From assembly GCF_016907675.1 (NCBI RefSeq), contig NZ_JAFBCJ010000001.1:4030001-4094000 (forward strand): 64,000 bases of DNA, read 5' to 3'. Below are positions 35,281 to 42,776 of the stretch, one piece after another; within the stretch, counting starts at the first letter, position 1, and each line of letters begins with the position of its first letter. A program made the translations under genes and the position numbers. The notes below the pieces were generated by a model, which saw only the letters and a program-made list of their open reading frames with translations, was not told the DNA's origin and searched no databases. The DNA comes from Geodermatophilus bullaregiensis. Its GTDB lineage: Bacteria > Actinomycetota > Actinomycetes > Mycobacteriales > Geodermatophilaceae.

Positions 35281-36339
35281 TCACTTGACTCGCTCGACGA
35301 CGTAGGTGAGCACCTCCCGCAGAAACCGGCGGTCGTCGTTGGCCTGGAGATAGCTGAGCGGCCGGGAGTCGATCTCGAGCGCGCGGGCGCTGAAGTCGAG
35401 CGCGAGTGCCCGGCCGTGCTCCAGTGACCCGGCTTCCACCATCGCCGTACGCAGCCACGCGACGTCCCGCGCGGTCTTCTCCAGGCGGGGCGTCGCGAGT
35501 ATGCGCTCGGCCCGCCGGCGGGCCGCCGGCCCCGCCGTCCGAAGGAAGTGCAGCAGCATGACCGTTCGCTTGCCCTCCCACAGGTCGCCGTTCGCCTCCT
35601 TGCCGTAGACGCTCTCGTCGGCCTCGAGGTTGAGCAGGTCGTCCGATATCTGGAAGGCGATTCCTGCCGCATGACCCAATTCGACGAGCGGCAGCATTTC
35701 CTGCGCCAGCGGAAATCCGACACCCGCATCCGCGCCGCACACGACACCAATCCGTAGCGGGGCGACGACGGTGTACCAACAGGTCTTCTTGTGCGCCATT
35801 CGGATGTAGTCCGAATCGTCGAGGTCAAATTCTCCGCGGCGGATCCAATCGAGCTCGATGGCTTGGCCCTCGACCGACTCGCGCGCCATGCGCGCGACTT
35901 CCTGCAGGACCAGAAGCGTCTTTCGCAGTCCGATGCAGCTGGTGTTCTCGAGCAGCATCTGCAGGGCGAGGACATGTGTCGCGTCGCCGACGTTGATGGC
36001 GATCGGTGCCCCGAACTGCTGGAGCATCGTCACCGCACCGCGCCGGAACTCCGAGGCGTCCTCGACATCGTCGTGCAGGAGGAACCCGTTGTGGAACAAC
36101 TCGAGGGCCGCCGCGGAAAGCTGGACCTGGTCCCTCCGCCCGCCTGCGGCCCGTGCCGCCGCCAGGCACAGCGCCGGCCGAAGCCCCTTTCCCTCGCGAA
36201 ATGGATAATCGGCGACCAGGTCGTACAGGGGGCCGTAGCTGGTGCGTCGGCTGATGTTGATCACCGTCGTCAGCTGCTCGCTGACCATCGTCCTCGCCTC
36301 GGCGAGCAGCGTCTCAACCAGAATTCGATCGTGTGCCAT
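35281..36339 (-). CDS. Polyprenyl diphosphate synthase, GGPPS type III-like
   Basis: A 352-residue trans-prenyltransferase. The first Asp-rich motif is HDDVEDASEFRRG (Asp90, Asp91, Asp94). The second is FQISDDLLNLEADE, i.e. DDxxN, followed by GDLWEGKRTVMLLH; this form recalls eukaryote-type geranylgeranyl diphosphate synthases, whereas most bacterial enzymes have DDxxD. It condenses isopentenyl diphosphate with an allylic diphosphate. ATG 36339 starts MAHDRILVETL. It is the first gene of the six-gene minus-strand operon and is divergent from the gene at 36460. A second, more distant paralogue lies at 53771. Confidence 0.9.
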   Translation of the reverse strand: MAHDRILVETLLAEARTMVSEQLTTVINISRRTSYGPLYDLVADYPFREGKGLRPALCLAAARAAGGRRDQVQLSAAALELFHNGFLLHDDVEDASEFRRGAVTMLQQFGAPIAINVGDATHVLALQMLLENTSCIGLRKTLLVLQEVARMARESVEGQAIELDWIRRGEFDLDDSDYIRMAHKKTCWYTVVAPLRIGVVCGADAGVGFPLAQEMLPLVELGHAAGIAFQISDDLLNLEADESVYGKEANGDLWEGKRTVMLLHFLRTAGPAARRRAERILATPRLEKTARDVAWLRTAMVEAGSLEHGRALALDFSARALEIDSRPLSYLQANDDRRFLREVLTYVVERVK

Positions 36340-36459
36340 GTGCGCCCCCGGGGGCAGCATGCCCGCGGCCGATCGCCCAAGCAATCCCTACGGTCCTCGG
36401 GGGTTCCGGTCGGCTGGCAACGCCTCTACCCTGGGATGCGATTCACTCGGAGGTGGCTC
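36340..36459. promoter_or_regulatory. Divergent promoter region of the cluster
   Basis: 120 bases separate the two divergent operons (prenyl synthase leftward, repeat protein rightward). Shared control is likely. GGAGG at 36449-36453 serves the rightward gene. I see no clear operator palindrome. Confidence 0.5.
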
Positions 36460-37131
36460 ATGCCTGGTGGTGGCGGCAAGGGCAAGCTCGGCGGGGACAT
36501 AAAGATCACCGGCGACGAGGGGGCCCCCGTCTCCTTCGATCTGGCCGGTGGCCTGACGACGACGACCGAGCTCGGCGGCACTGACCGACCACTGCAGACG
36601 CGCTCCGAGATGGGAGGCACCGGGACACCGCTCGAGACCGGTGTCAGCATCGCCGTGCCCGAGCCCATCCGGACGGAGCTGACCAGCCGCTCGGAAGTGG
36701 CGGTCACCGAGCCCATCCGGACGGAGCTGACCAGCCGCTCGGAAGTGGCGATCACCGAGCCGGTCAGAACCAGCAGCGACGTGGCGCTGGACGTCAAGCC
36801 GATGGTGGTCGACCTGTGCGTCACCGCGGGGATCGGCAATGTCCCGCGCCTGTGCATCACTCGGCCCTACGACCACCACCTATCGGTCCGTGCACTGGGC
36901 GTTGAGCTGTTCGGCATCGACCTCATTGGCCGCCGTCGCATGATCGTCACCGACGTCCCCGCGCGCGCGGCCGAGGTATGGGGTCGGGTGACGGCGGAGC
37001 CGGAGCGTGCTGACCGGCGGTCGGCGGGTCTCACCGAGCCGCTCGCCGGGGAGCCGGCCGAGGGACGCTCGCCCTGGGGCTACCGGCCACGGATCGCCGG
37101 CGGCGGGCTGCGCCTCTCGCTCGGGGACTGA
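36460..37131 (+). CDS. Hypothetical protein with 16-residue tandem repeats
   Basis: A 223-residue protein starting MPGGGGKGKLGGDIKITGDE. Its middle (about 68-113) holds two exact copies and one decayed copy of EPIRTELTSRSEVAVT. After this comes DVALDVKPMVVDLCVTAGIG and PRLCITRPYDHHLSVRALGV, a beta-rich region with Cys residues, then a Pro/Arg-rich tail. No membrane segment. I have the impression that similar repeat-plus-beta proteins occur in other bacteria, but cannot name a family. It opens the rightward four-gene set. GGAGG lies six bases before ATG 36460. Confidence 0.7.
   Translation: MPGGGGKGKLGGDIKITGDEGAPVSFDLAGGLTTTTELGGTDRPLQTRSEMGGTGTPLETGVSIAVPEPIRTELTSRSEVAVTEPIRTELTSRSEVAITEPVRTSSDVALDVKPMVVDLCVTAGIGNVPRLCITRPYDHHLSVRALGVELFGIDLIGRRRMIVTDVPARAAEVWGRVTAEPERADRRSAGLTEPLAGEPAEGRSPWGYRPRIAGGGLRLSLGD
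36661..36756 (+). repeat. 48-bp tandem repeat, two exact units
   Basis: The 48 bases from 36661 are repeated exactly from 36709 apart from the last codons, giving EPIRTELTSRSEVAVT twice; a third, decayed unit starts at 36757. DNA identity suggests recent duplication. Confidence 0.85.
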
Positions 37132-37137
37132 GCCGAC

Positions 37138-38016
37138 ATGGCGTCGAGCCTGCGGAACGGACGAACGCCAGTGCGCCGGCTGCTCCCCGACGGTCTCCTC
37201 GTCGCCGCCGACCAAGACCGGCCGGCCGAGTTCGTCGGTCCCCCACACGCGCTCACCGGGCGCCTGTTTCTGCGGAGAACGGACGAGCGGGCGCTCATGC
37301 TGACGAGGTGCGACGCCCTCGCCGCGACCCTCGGGGGAACTGCGGATCTTCAGGGGCCGGCCGAGGCCCGTGTCGCCCGCGCGACCGTGCTGCGTGGCCG
37401 CGAGGCCGGGGAGGTGTCGGTCAGGCTCAGCCTCGACCGGCACACCCCGCCGGGTCGCTACGAGATCGAGATCGAGATCGGTGGGGAGCGCGTCGCCGCC
37501 GTCGCAACCGTGATGGATGTGGCCTCCCTCGACATCCGTCCCACGTCGTTCATCCTGGACAACGCGCCGAAGCTGGTGCAGGAGAAGACCGTCGTCGTGC
37601 GCAACCGCGGCAACGTGCCCCTGCGTGTGACCGACATCGGCGGGGTGCCGCTCGACGACGAGCGCCTAGACTGCCGCTTGCTACGCGGTGCGCTGAAGGA
37701 GTGGACAGCTCGCGAGGAGCGGAGCGTCGAGAGCTACTTCGTGGAGGTTGGCCGGCAGGCGCACAAGGCGCTGGAGCGCGCCGGGCTGCTCCGGGTCCAC
37801 GTGCAGGGCGCTCCATTCGTCCTGGCACCCGGCGAAATTCGGACGATCACCCTGGCCATCGAGGTTCCGTCCACCCTCGACCGGCACACCAGGTACACCG
37901 GCACAGCTCCCTTCCAGCTGGCTGACCTCGTCTTCGTCATCGTCCCTGCCGTGGTCAGCACCGCGCGGCCCAACGGCGTGTCCGAACCCCAGACGGGGGA
38001 GCGCCCCGCCGACTGA
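37138..38016 (+). CDS. Ig-like domain protein of unknown function
   Basis: A 292-residue soluble protein. Two beta-sandwich regions can be traced: about 65-120 (EVSVRLSLDRHTPPGRYEIE, a typical PPGxY strand-turn) and about 125-265 (LDIRPTSFILDNAPKLVQEK, VVVRNRGNVPLRV, LAPGEIRTITLAIEVPSTLD, HTRYTGTAPF). This is the pattern of Ig-like, NEW3/ASPM-type domains. No signal peptide. It starts six bases after the preceding stop, so it is in the same operon. Equivalent strands occur in the neighbouring genes at 38043, 38863 and 34630. The function is unknown. Confidence 0.7.
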   Translation: MASSLRNGRTPVRRLLPDGLLVAADQDRPAEFVGPPHALTGRLFLRRTDERALMLTRCDALAATLGGTADLQGPAEARVARATVLRGREAGEVSVRLSLDRHTPPGRYEIEIEIGGERVAAVATVMDVASLDIRPTSFILDNAPKLVQEKTVVVRNRGNVPLRVTDIGGVPLDDERLDCRLLRGALKEWTAREERSVESYFVEVGRQAHKALERAGLLRVHVQGAPFVLAPGEIRTITLAIEVPSTLDRHTRYTGTAPFQLADLVFVIVPAVVSTARPNGVSEPQTGERPAD

Positions 38017-38042
38017 CGCACACCGATCGAAGGGGATCCGAC

Positions 38043-38876
38043 ATGGGCCACATGGCTGCCCTCGGCCATCCGCTGCGCCGAGGCCACGACAGGCCGCCAG
38101 GTCACGCGGGCGGCCCGGTCCGGCGCGGACCGGTGGCCCTCACGTCGCCGTCGGGCGGCATCGGCGGGTTCCCGGGCATGGGCTGGGGCGGCCTCCTCCA
38201 GCCCTCGCCGTCCCCCGAGCAGCTCATCACCGGGGCGCGCCGGGTGCTCGATGGGCTGGAGTCCCTCGTGCGGACGTTCGGGTCACCGACCGAGACCGGG
38301 CTCCGGTACGGCGCGCGGCACGGCGAGAGCTGCGCGTGTGGCCATCACGTCCCCTGCGGCTGCATGGAGTGCGACGAACACCCGTGCTACGAGGACTGCG
38401 ACGCCTGCGCGTGCAGCGTCTGCGACGCCGACGTGGTCATCCGGACGCGGTTGGGAGAACAGCGCGTCCTCGCACTGGTGGTGGAGAACGATCGCCGGCG
38501 TGACCGGGAGGTGACCTTCGAGCTGTCCCAGTGGACCACCCGCGGCGGGCAACCGGCGCCAGTGGTGGGTCTGGTGACACCGGGAGCCGGGACCATCGCT
38601 CCGTGCGGGGAGCTGGCAGTGGTGGTCGTGGTCCGGACCGTCGCGACGAGGCCACTGGAGGACGGCGGCGAGGAGCGCAACGTCCACGACATGCTGGCCA
38701 CGGGGATTCATGAGGGCCAGCTGGAGGGAAGGGTCCCCGACGTCGACGAGTGCCTGGTGGCCTATGCAGACCTGCGGATCACCGGCTGCGAGAGGAGGCC
38801 GCTGCGGCTCGCGGTCGCCGTGCTCCCCCGGGACTGCGAGGCCGTTTCAGTGACCTGCGACTGTGGCTGCTGCTGA
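38043..38876 (+). CDS. Cys-rich metal-binding-like protein with Ig-like domain
   Basis: A 277-residue protein. Residues about 95-130 contain twelve cysteines in a short stretch (ESCACGHHVPCGCMECDEH, then PCYEDCDACACSVCDAD), mixed with His, Asp and Glu, which suggests binding of zinc or an iron-sulfur cluster. The very end (CDCGCC) adds four more. Between them lies a beta-sandwich-like region (about 130-250: LALVVENDRRRDREVTFELS, GTIAPCGELAVVVVVRT). The N-terminal 60 residues are Gly/Pro-rich and disordered. GGGGATCCGAC before ATG 38043 is a fair ribosome site. The last 14 bases overlap the next gene. Not recognised as a family. Confidence 0.7.
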   Translation: MGHMAALGHPLRRGHDRPPGHAGGPVRRGPVALTSPSGGIGGFPGMGWGGLLQPSPSPEQLITGARRVLDGLESLVRTFGSPTETGLRYGARHGESCACGHHVPCGCMECDEHPCYEDCDACACSVCDADVVIRTRLGEQRVLALVVENDRRRDREVTFELSQWTTRGGQPAPVVGLVTPGAGTIAPCGELAVVVVVRTVATRPLEDGGEERNVHDMLATGIHEGQLEGRVPDVDECLVAYADLRITGCERRPLRLAVAVLPRDCEAVSVTCDCGCC

Positions 38877-39708
38877 CGGACCGCGTGGGACCGGGTCGGG
38901 CGAGGAGCTGCGCGACCTCCTGTCCCAGTTGTCCCGCCGGTTCCTCGCGGAGAACATGCGCAACGTGGCCGCCCACAACGAGGTGCGGCAACTCGTGGTC
39001 CAAGGGGTACTGGACCAGTCGGCTGTGGATCGCGCGTATGTCGAGTACGCCCGCCAGCAGGGGGCGAGATTCTTCCGCCGGGCGGCCGATTCGACCATCC
39101 GCTACTACGGCGAACTGGCCGCTCTGGGCACCGAGTGGTCCAAGGGGTTCTACGAGCAGCTGCTGCACGGACTGTCCGCTCCACCTCCCGAGCCTCCGCG
39201 TCCGGTGTACGTGGAGCTGAGCGCGCGCGCTGGTGAGTGGGCCGACACCCGGTTCGAGCTGACCAATGAGCAGGACGCGGCGGTGTCCACCACCCTCGTG
39301 GTCGCCCCCTTCCGTGGCCCGGCCGGCGAGGTGTTCCGTCCGGTGGTGGTGATCGAGCCGGCGTCGCTGATCCTGGCTCCCGGTGCAGTGGCGGCGGTGT
39401 CCCTCCGCGTGCTCCTGGAGCCGCAGCTGTTCCGGGCCGGCCGGATCTACACCAGCACTGTCGAGGTGGACGGGCATCCCGGCCTCTCGCTGATCCTTTC
39501 CGCGTGGGCATTGCCCCCGGAGTCGCCGCGGCACGAGTCGGCACCGCCCGGACCGCCGTCGGCGACCGGGCCTTTCGCGGACACCGAGGGAGGCGAGGAG
39601 CCAGCCGGACCCCCGCCCGCCCCGGTCAGCGGAGAAGGGACGCCGCGGTCTCGCGCAAGGCGTGCGCGAGGAAACCCGGCTCCGGGAGGATCGACGGATC
39701 GGTCGTGA
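38863..39708 (+). CDS. Phasin-like helix plus Ig-like domain protein
   Basis: A 281-residue protein. The N-terminal 100 residues are long amphipathic helices (ELRDLLSQLSRRFLAENMRN, GARFFRRAADSTIRYYGELA, WSKGFYEQLLHGL) similar in style to granule-binding phasins. The middle (about 105-215) is an Ig-like sandwich (VYVELSARAGEWADTRFELT, LILAPGAVAAVSLRVLLEPQ, AGRIYTSTVEVDG). The C-terminus is Pro/Gly-rich. GTG 38863 lies within the end of the preceding Cys-rich gene. Its 3' end overlaps 83 bases with the convergent WS/DGAT gene. Layout matches 34630-35253 across the divergent promoter. Confidence 0.68.
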   Translation: MAAADGPRGTGSGEELRDLLSQLSRRFLAENMRNVAAHNEVRQLVVQGVLDQSAVDRAYVEYARQQGARFFRRAADSTIRYYGELAALGTEWSKGFYEQLLHGLSAPPPEPPRPVYVELSARAGEWADTRFELTNEQDAAVSTTLVVAPFRGPAGEVFRPVVVIEPASLILAPGAVAAVSLRVLLEPQLFRAGRIYTSTVEVDGHPGLSLILSAWALPPESPRHESAPPGPPSATGPFADTEGGEEPAGPPPAPVSGEGTPRSRARRARGNPAPGGSTDRS

Positions 39709-41029
39709 CAGCGAGACCCAGGCGCCCACCGGCCTCGACCACGCCGATGAACAGCCCGATGCGCCGGGCGAGGGGAAGCAGGGGGTAGGTCACAATGTGT
39801 TGCGCCCCGAGCAGCGGGGGGATGCGGCGACTCCACCGCAGGTAAGTGACGACCAGGTTGACGTGCACATCATCGGCCAGCGCTCGGGCCATCCAGGCGG
39901 CCGCGAGCGGCGGGGCCTCGTCGGTCAGTCCTTCGAACTCTGCCCCGCTGCGCAGCTGAGGCGAGTGCTTCGCCGCAGCCGCCGCCGCCGCCACGGCGCG
40001 CAGCCGTTCGTCGTCCCGCCCCGGTGCAATGGGCAGGTCGACGAAGCAGATGGAGGCATGGTTCCCCAAGGGTTCATCCGTCGCGGGCAGTGGACGGGCC
40101 ATCGGCACGAGGGCACGGACCCACGACGCCGGCTCCCCACGAGCAGCGAACAACCGCGCCAGAGCCCCGGCGATGAGTGTGAGGACGACGTCGTGCGCTG
40201 TGACATGGTGGCGACGGCGGATCCGCGCGACATCGCTCGTGAGGACAACGGCTGTCCGGCAACGCCGCTCCGGACCCACCCGGCCGTTCAGCGATGCCCT
40301 CGGTGCGTCAGGTGTGCCGAGGAAGGATAGGACTGTTTCGACCGTGCGCTGCTCCTGCCTCAGCTGGGCCAGAGGGTCGAGCGCGCCGAGCACGAGGTCG
40401 AGACCGCGCTGCAACTGCCGGACGCCGCGCTCCGCGACGATCGCTGTCAGCAGGTCCGTCGCCGACGGCTCGACCGGTGGAGGGGCGGGTACCTGGACCA
40501 CCTTGACGTAGTCCTCGGGTCGGTCGAACAGCGCGACCGCAAGGGCCATGGCGCGCATTCCGTCCACGAGCGCGTGATGGAACCGCACGTGCAACACCTG
40601 CTGCCGTGGCGCGGTCCCGGGCAGCAGCGTCATGTCCCACAGCGGATGCGCACGGTCCAGTGGCTCGTGGTGCGTGTGCTCGACCGCACGCAGGATCCGG
40701 GACCACGCGACGCCCGTTCCGTCGGGATCGTCCAACGGGCCGGCCCGGACATGGCGATCGATGTCGAAATGCCGGTCGTCGCCCCACACCGGTTGGGCGA
40801 GGTGGAAGGGGACCGGGGTGACTCGCGCTCGGAGCCGCGGTAGCAGGGGCAGCCGTTGCAGCACACGCGCTCGTAGCGCTTCGGTGGTGAGGGCGGGGAC
40901 GCCGTCCGGCCGCTCGAGCACGATCAGTCCACCGATGTTCATGGCCGGTCCGCCAGGCTCGACGTCGAGGAAGTAGGCATCCAGGGGACTGAGGCGAGGA
41001 GGGAACGCGGCGTTCATGCGCCCGGACAT
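39626..41029 (-). CDS. WS/DGAT-type acyltransferase
   Basis: A 467-residue wax ester synthase/diacylglycerol acyltransferase. The catalytic HHALVDG (about residue 150) and the N-terminal SPLDAYFLDVEPGGPAMNIG are conserved, as is the later GNHASICFVDLPI. These enzymes use acyl-CoA to esterify long-chain alcohols or diacylglycerol, making storage wax esters or triacylglycerol in lipid bodies. ATG 41029 starts MSGRMNAAFPPRLSPLDAYF; a later ATG at 41017 also fits. It converges on and overlaps the Ig-like gene. With a patatin and phasin-like proteins next door, a role in a lipid-body system is attractive, but the acceptor could be an isoprenoid alcohol. Confidence 0.9.
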   Translation of the reverse strand: MSGRMNAAFPPRLSPLDAYFLDVEPGGPAMNIGGLIVLERPDGVPALTTEALRARVLQRLPLLPRLRARVTPVPFHLAQPVWGDDRHFDIDRHVRAGPLDDPDGTGVAWSRILRAVEHTHHEPLDRAHPLWDMTLLPGTAPRQQVLHVRFHHALVDGMRAMALAVALFDRPEDYVKVVQVPAPPPVEPSATDLLTAIVAERGVRQLQRGLDLVLGALDPLAQLRQEQRTVETVLSFLGTPDAPRASLNGRVGPERRCRTAVVLTSDVARIRRRHHVTAHDVVLTLIAGALARLFAARGEPASWVRALVPMARPLPATDEPLGNHASICFVDLPIAPGRDDERLRAVAAAAAAAKHSPQLRSGAEFEGLTDEAPPLAAAWMARALADDVHVNLVVTYLRWSRRIPPLLGAQHIVTYPLLPLARRIGLFIGVVEAGGRLGLAVTTDPSILPEPGFLAHALRETAASLLR

Positions 41030-41212
41030 GAGGCCGAGCCTGACGCCACCTCAGGCACTCGGTCAACGGGCTGGAAAGCGCGAATGTCTGCGGTCGACAA
41101 GCCATGACCGGATTCCGCACGGCGATGTCGACGGCACGCACCGCGTCGACCGCTCGCGGCACGGAAGGACTCGCGGCACGAAAGGAAAGGAGAAGGGCTG
41201 ACGGCATGACGC

Positions 41213-41870
41213 TTGTTCAGCCGCTCCAGAGGATTGGCCGATCAGATCTTCCTTCAGTGGACGACCGGGAAGGCGGTGAAGGCCAGCAGGTCGTCTCGGG
41301 CCTCCCTGGTGCCGATGAGCACCGCGCCCATCGCGGCCTCGAGCCCGGTTGGGCATCGGAGATGACCAGCTGGGGTACCGGCCAAGCCGCGGGCCTTCGG
41401 CGAGCGCAGGAGGGCCGTCCAGGACGCCGTGCTCGGAGTCGCCGACGGCGAAGCCGAGGACCTCGCGGTGCCCGTCGGCGGCCACCCCGGTCGCAATGAC
41501 CACCGCCTGGGAGACTACCCGGCGATTGACCCGAGCCTCGCCGTAGGTGGCGTCGAGGAACACGTACGGGAACGCGGTGTCGGCGAGGCTGCGGTCGCGG
41601 AAAGGCAGCGACCTCGGCATCCGGGTCGGCGCAGATCCGACTGACCTGAGACGTGCTGATGCCGGTGTCGGCGCCCAGCGCGCGGACCGGGTCATCGACC
41701 TTGCGGGTGCCCACCCCCGTGCAGACAGGCCTCCGTCACCACTGCGAACAGGGCCTGGTGGAGCGTCTCGGTGGCGGTGCGGATGCGGTCGTCGACGTCG
41801 GCGGCTTCGACTGCCTCGAGAGCTCCAGCAGGGCAGGCTGGTCCTGGGCCATCGCGTGGCCTTCCTCTGA
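41213..41870 (-). pseudogene. IS256-family transposase remnant
   Basis: Minus-strand frames give MAQDQPALLELSRQ, then GADTGISTSQVSRICAD, DRSLADTAFPYVFLDATYGE, VIATGVAADGHREVLGFAVG and VISDAQPG, then, with stops, SANPLERLNK. This is the mutator-type DDE transposase with YVFLDATY and LxxLNxE-like regions. Frameshifts, stops and an internal gap make it dead. Confidence 0.8.
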
Positions 41871-42120
41871 GTGACCCCTGGTGGGAACACGCAGAACATC
41901 CGCGCGGTGGCCCCTCGCATGCCAGCACTTCGCCGACGAGCTCAGACCGCCGACCGGCTGCACCATTCCCGGAGGCGTCACCGTCAGGAACCACCGTGAC
42001 GCTCGCGTGGTGCGTCGGTCCTAGCCTCGGTGGTTCACTTTCGATCCGCGATCATGGTGGCAGCGGCAGACCCGACGGATGCATCCACATGCAGGCGGCA
42101 GAACGTGCCGCAGAATGACT

Positions 42121-42144
42121 CCAAACCGGTCAGGTCCGGTTTGG
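42121..42144. promoter_or_regulatory. Operator-like palindrome upstream of the DUF5995 operon
   Basis: CCAAACCGG (42121-42129) and CCGGTTTGG (42136-42144) form a perfect 9-bp inverted repeat with a 6-base spacer, 26 bases before the ATG at 42171. The 24-bp span and spacing would suit a TetR-family dimer; no such regulator is adjacent. Confidence 0.5.
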
Positions 42145-42170
42145 ATCGGGCACGCCGTCAGGAGGCAGCG

Positions 42171-42776
42171 ATGGGACACTCCACGGTCCGGCACGTTAGC
42201 GCTCGGGAACCGACGGGCGCACCGAGCCACGTCTACTACTTCGAGATCGGCGCGGGGACGTGGCGGGGGACGTTCAGCTTTCGCGTCACGGACTGGCGCG
42301 GACTCCTGCGCAGCGGCATCGGCGTGCGGAATCTCGTGCTGGTCGCGGCAATGGCCCTCACCCAGCGCCTCACCGGGCGAGCCCGTCTGCGGTCTGTGAT
42401 CATGCCCCGACCCGAGGAGGGACCGTTCGGTACGGCACTCAACAGGGTCCGCCTGTCACGGCTGGGAATCACCCTGTACGACTTGGACGAACGCTACGAA
42501 CTCGCCCCGGACGGCACAGGGGTGTCGGTTCACGCAGCCGAACGTTTCGGCCCGATCCCGAGGATTCTGACCCGGTCGTTCACCTACCCCGCGCTGATCC
42601 GCAACGGCGGCATGTCCTCGACCTACTACATGCCCCTGCTGGGAGCACCGTGGACGGCGACGTACGACGTGAGCGCAGACCGCCGGGCTCTGTCAGGAAC
42701 CCTAACGTCGGCCTGGGCGATCGCAACGGAGGACGCCGTGCGTGTTGGAGACCGCATCCGGCGGCTGTCGCGATGA
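42171..42776 (+). CDS. Hypothetical protein, beta-rich
   Basis: A 201-residue protein starting MGHSTVRHVSAREPTGAPSH. It contains alternating strands (VYYFEIGAGTWRGTFSFRVT) and one moderately hydrophobic helix (about 45-60, GVRNLVLVAAMALTQRL). Tyr/Trp-rich segments in the second half (MSSTYYMPLLGAPWTATYDV) suggest a barrel or lipid-binding fold. GGAGGCAG upstream gives a secure start. Its stop overlaps the next start (ATGA). I do not recognise the family. Confidence 0.65.
   Translation: MGHSTVRHVSAREPTGAPSHVYYFEIGAGTWRGTFSFRVTDWRGLLRSGIGVRNLVLVAAMALTQRLTGRARLRSVIMPRPEEGPFGTALNRVRLSRLGITLYDLDERYELAPDGTGVSVHAAERFGPIPRILTRSFTYPALIRNGGMSSTYYMPLLGAPWTATYDVSADRRALSGTLTSAWAIATEDAVRVGDRIRRLSR

Noticed and set aside
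31559-39708. Encapsulin family 2 cluster, because such shells can carry prenyl synthases as cargo
   Set aside because: No protein with an HK97-type shell pattern or cNMP-binding domain is visible; only the prenyl synthase fits.
36460-39708. Contractile injection system or phage tail genes
   Set aside because: No sheath, tube, baseplate or ATPase motif is recognisable; the beta-sandwich pattern alone is not sufficient.
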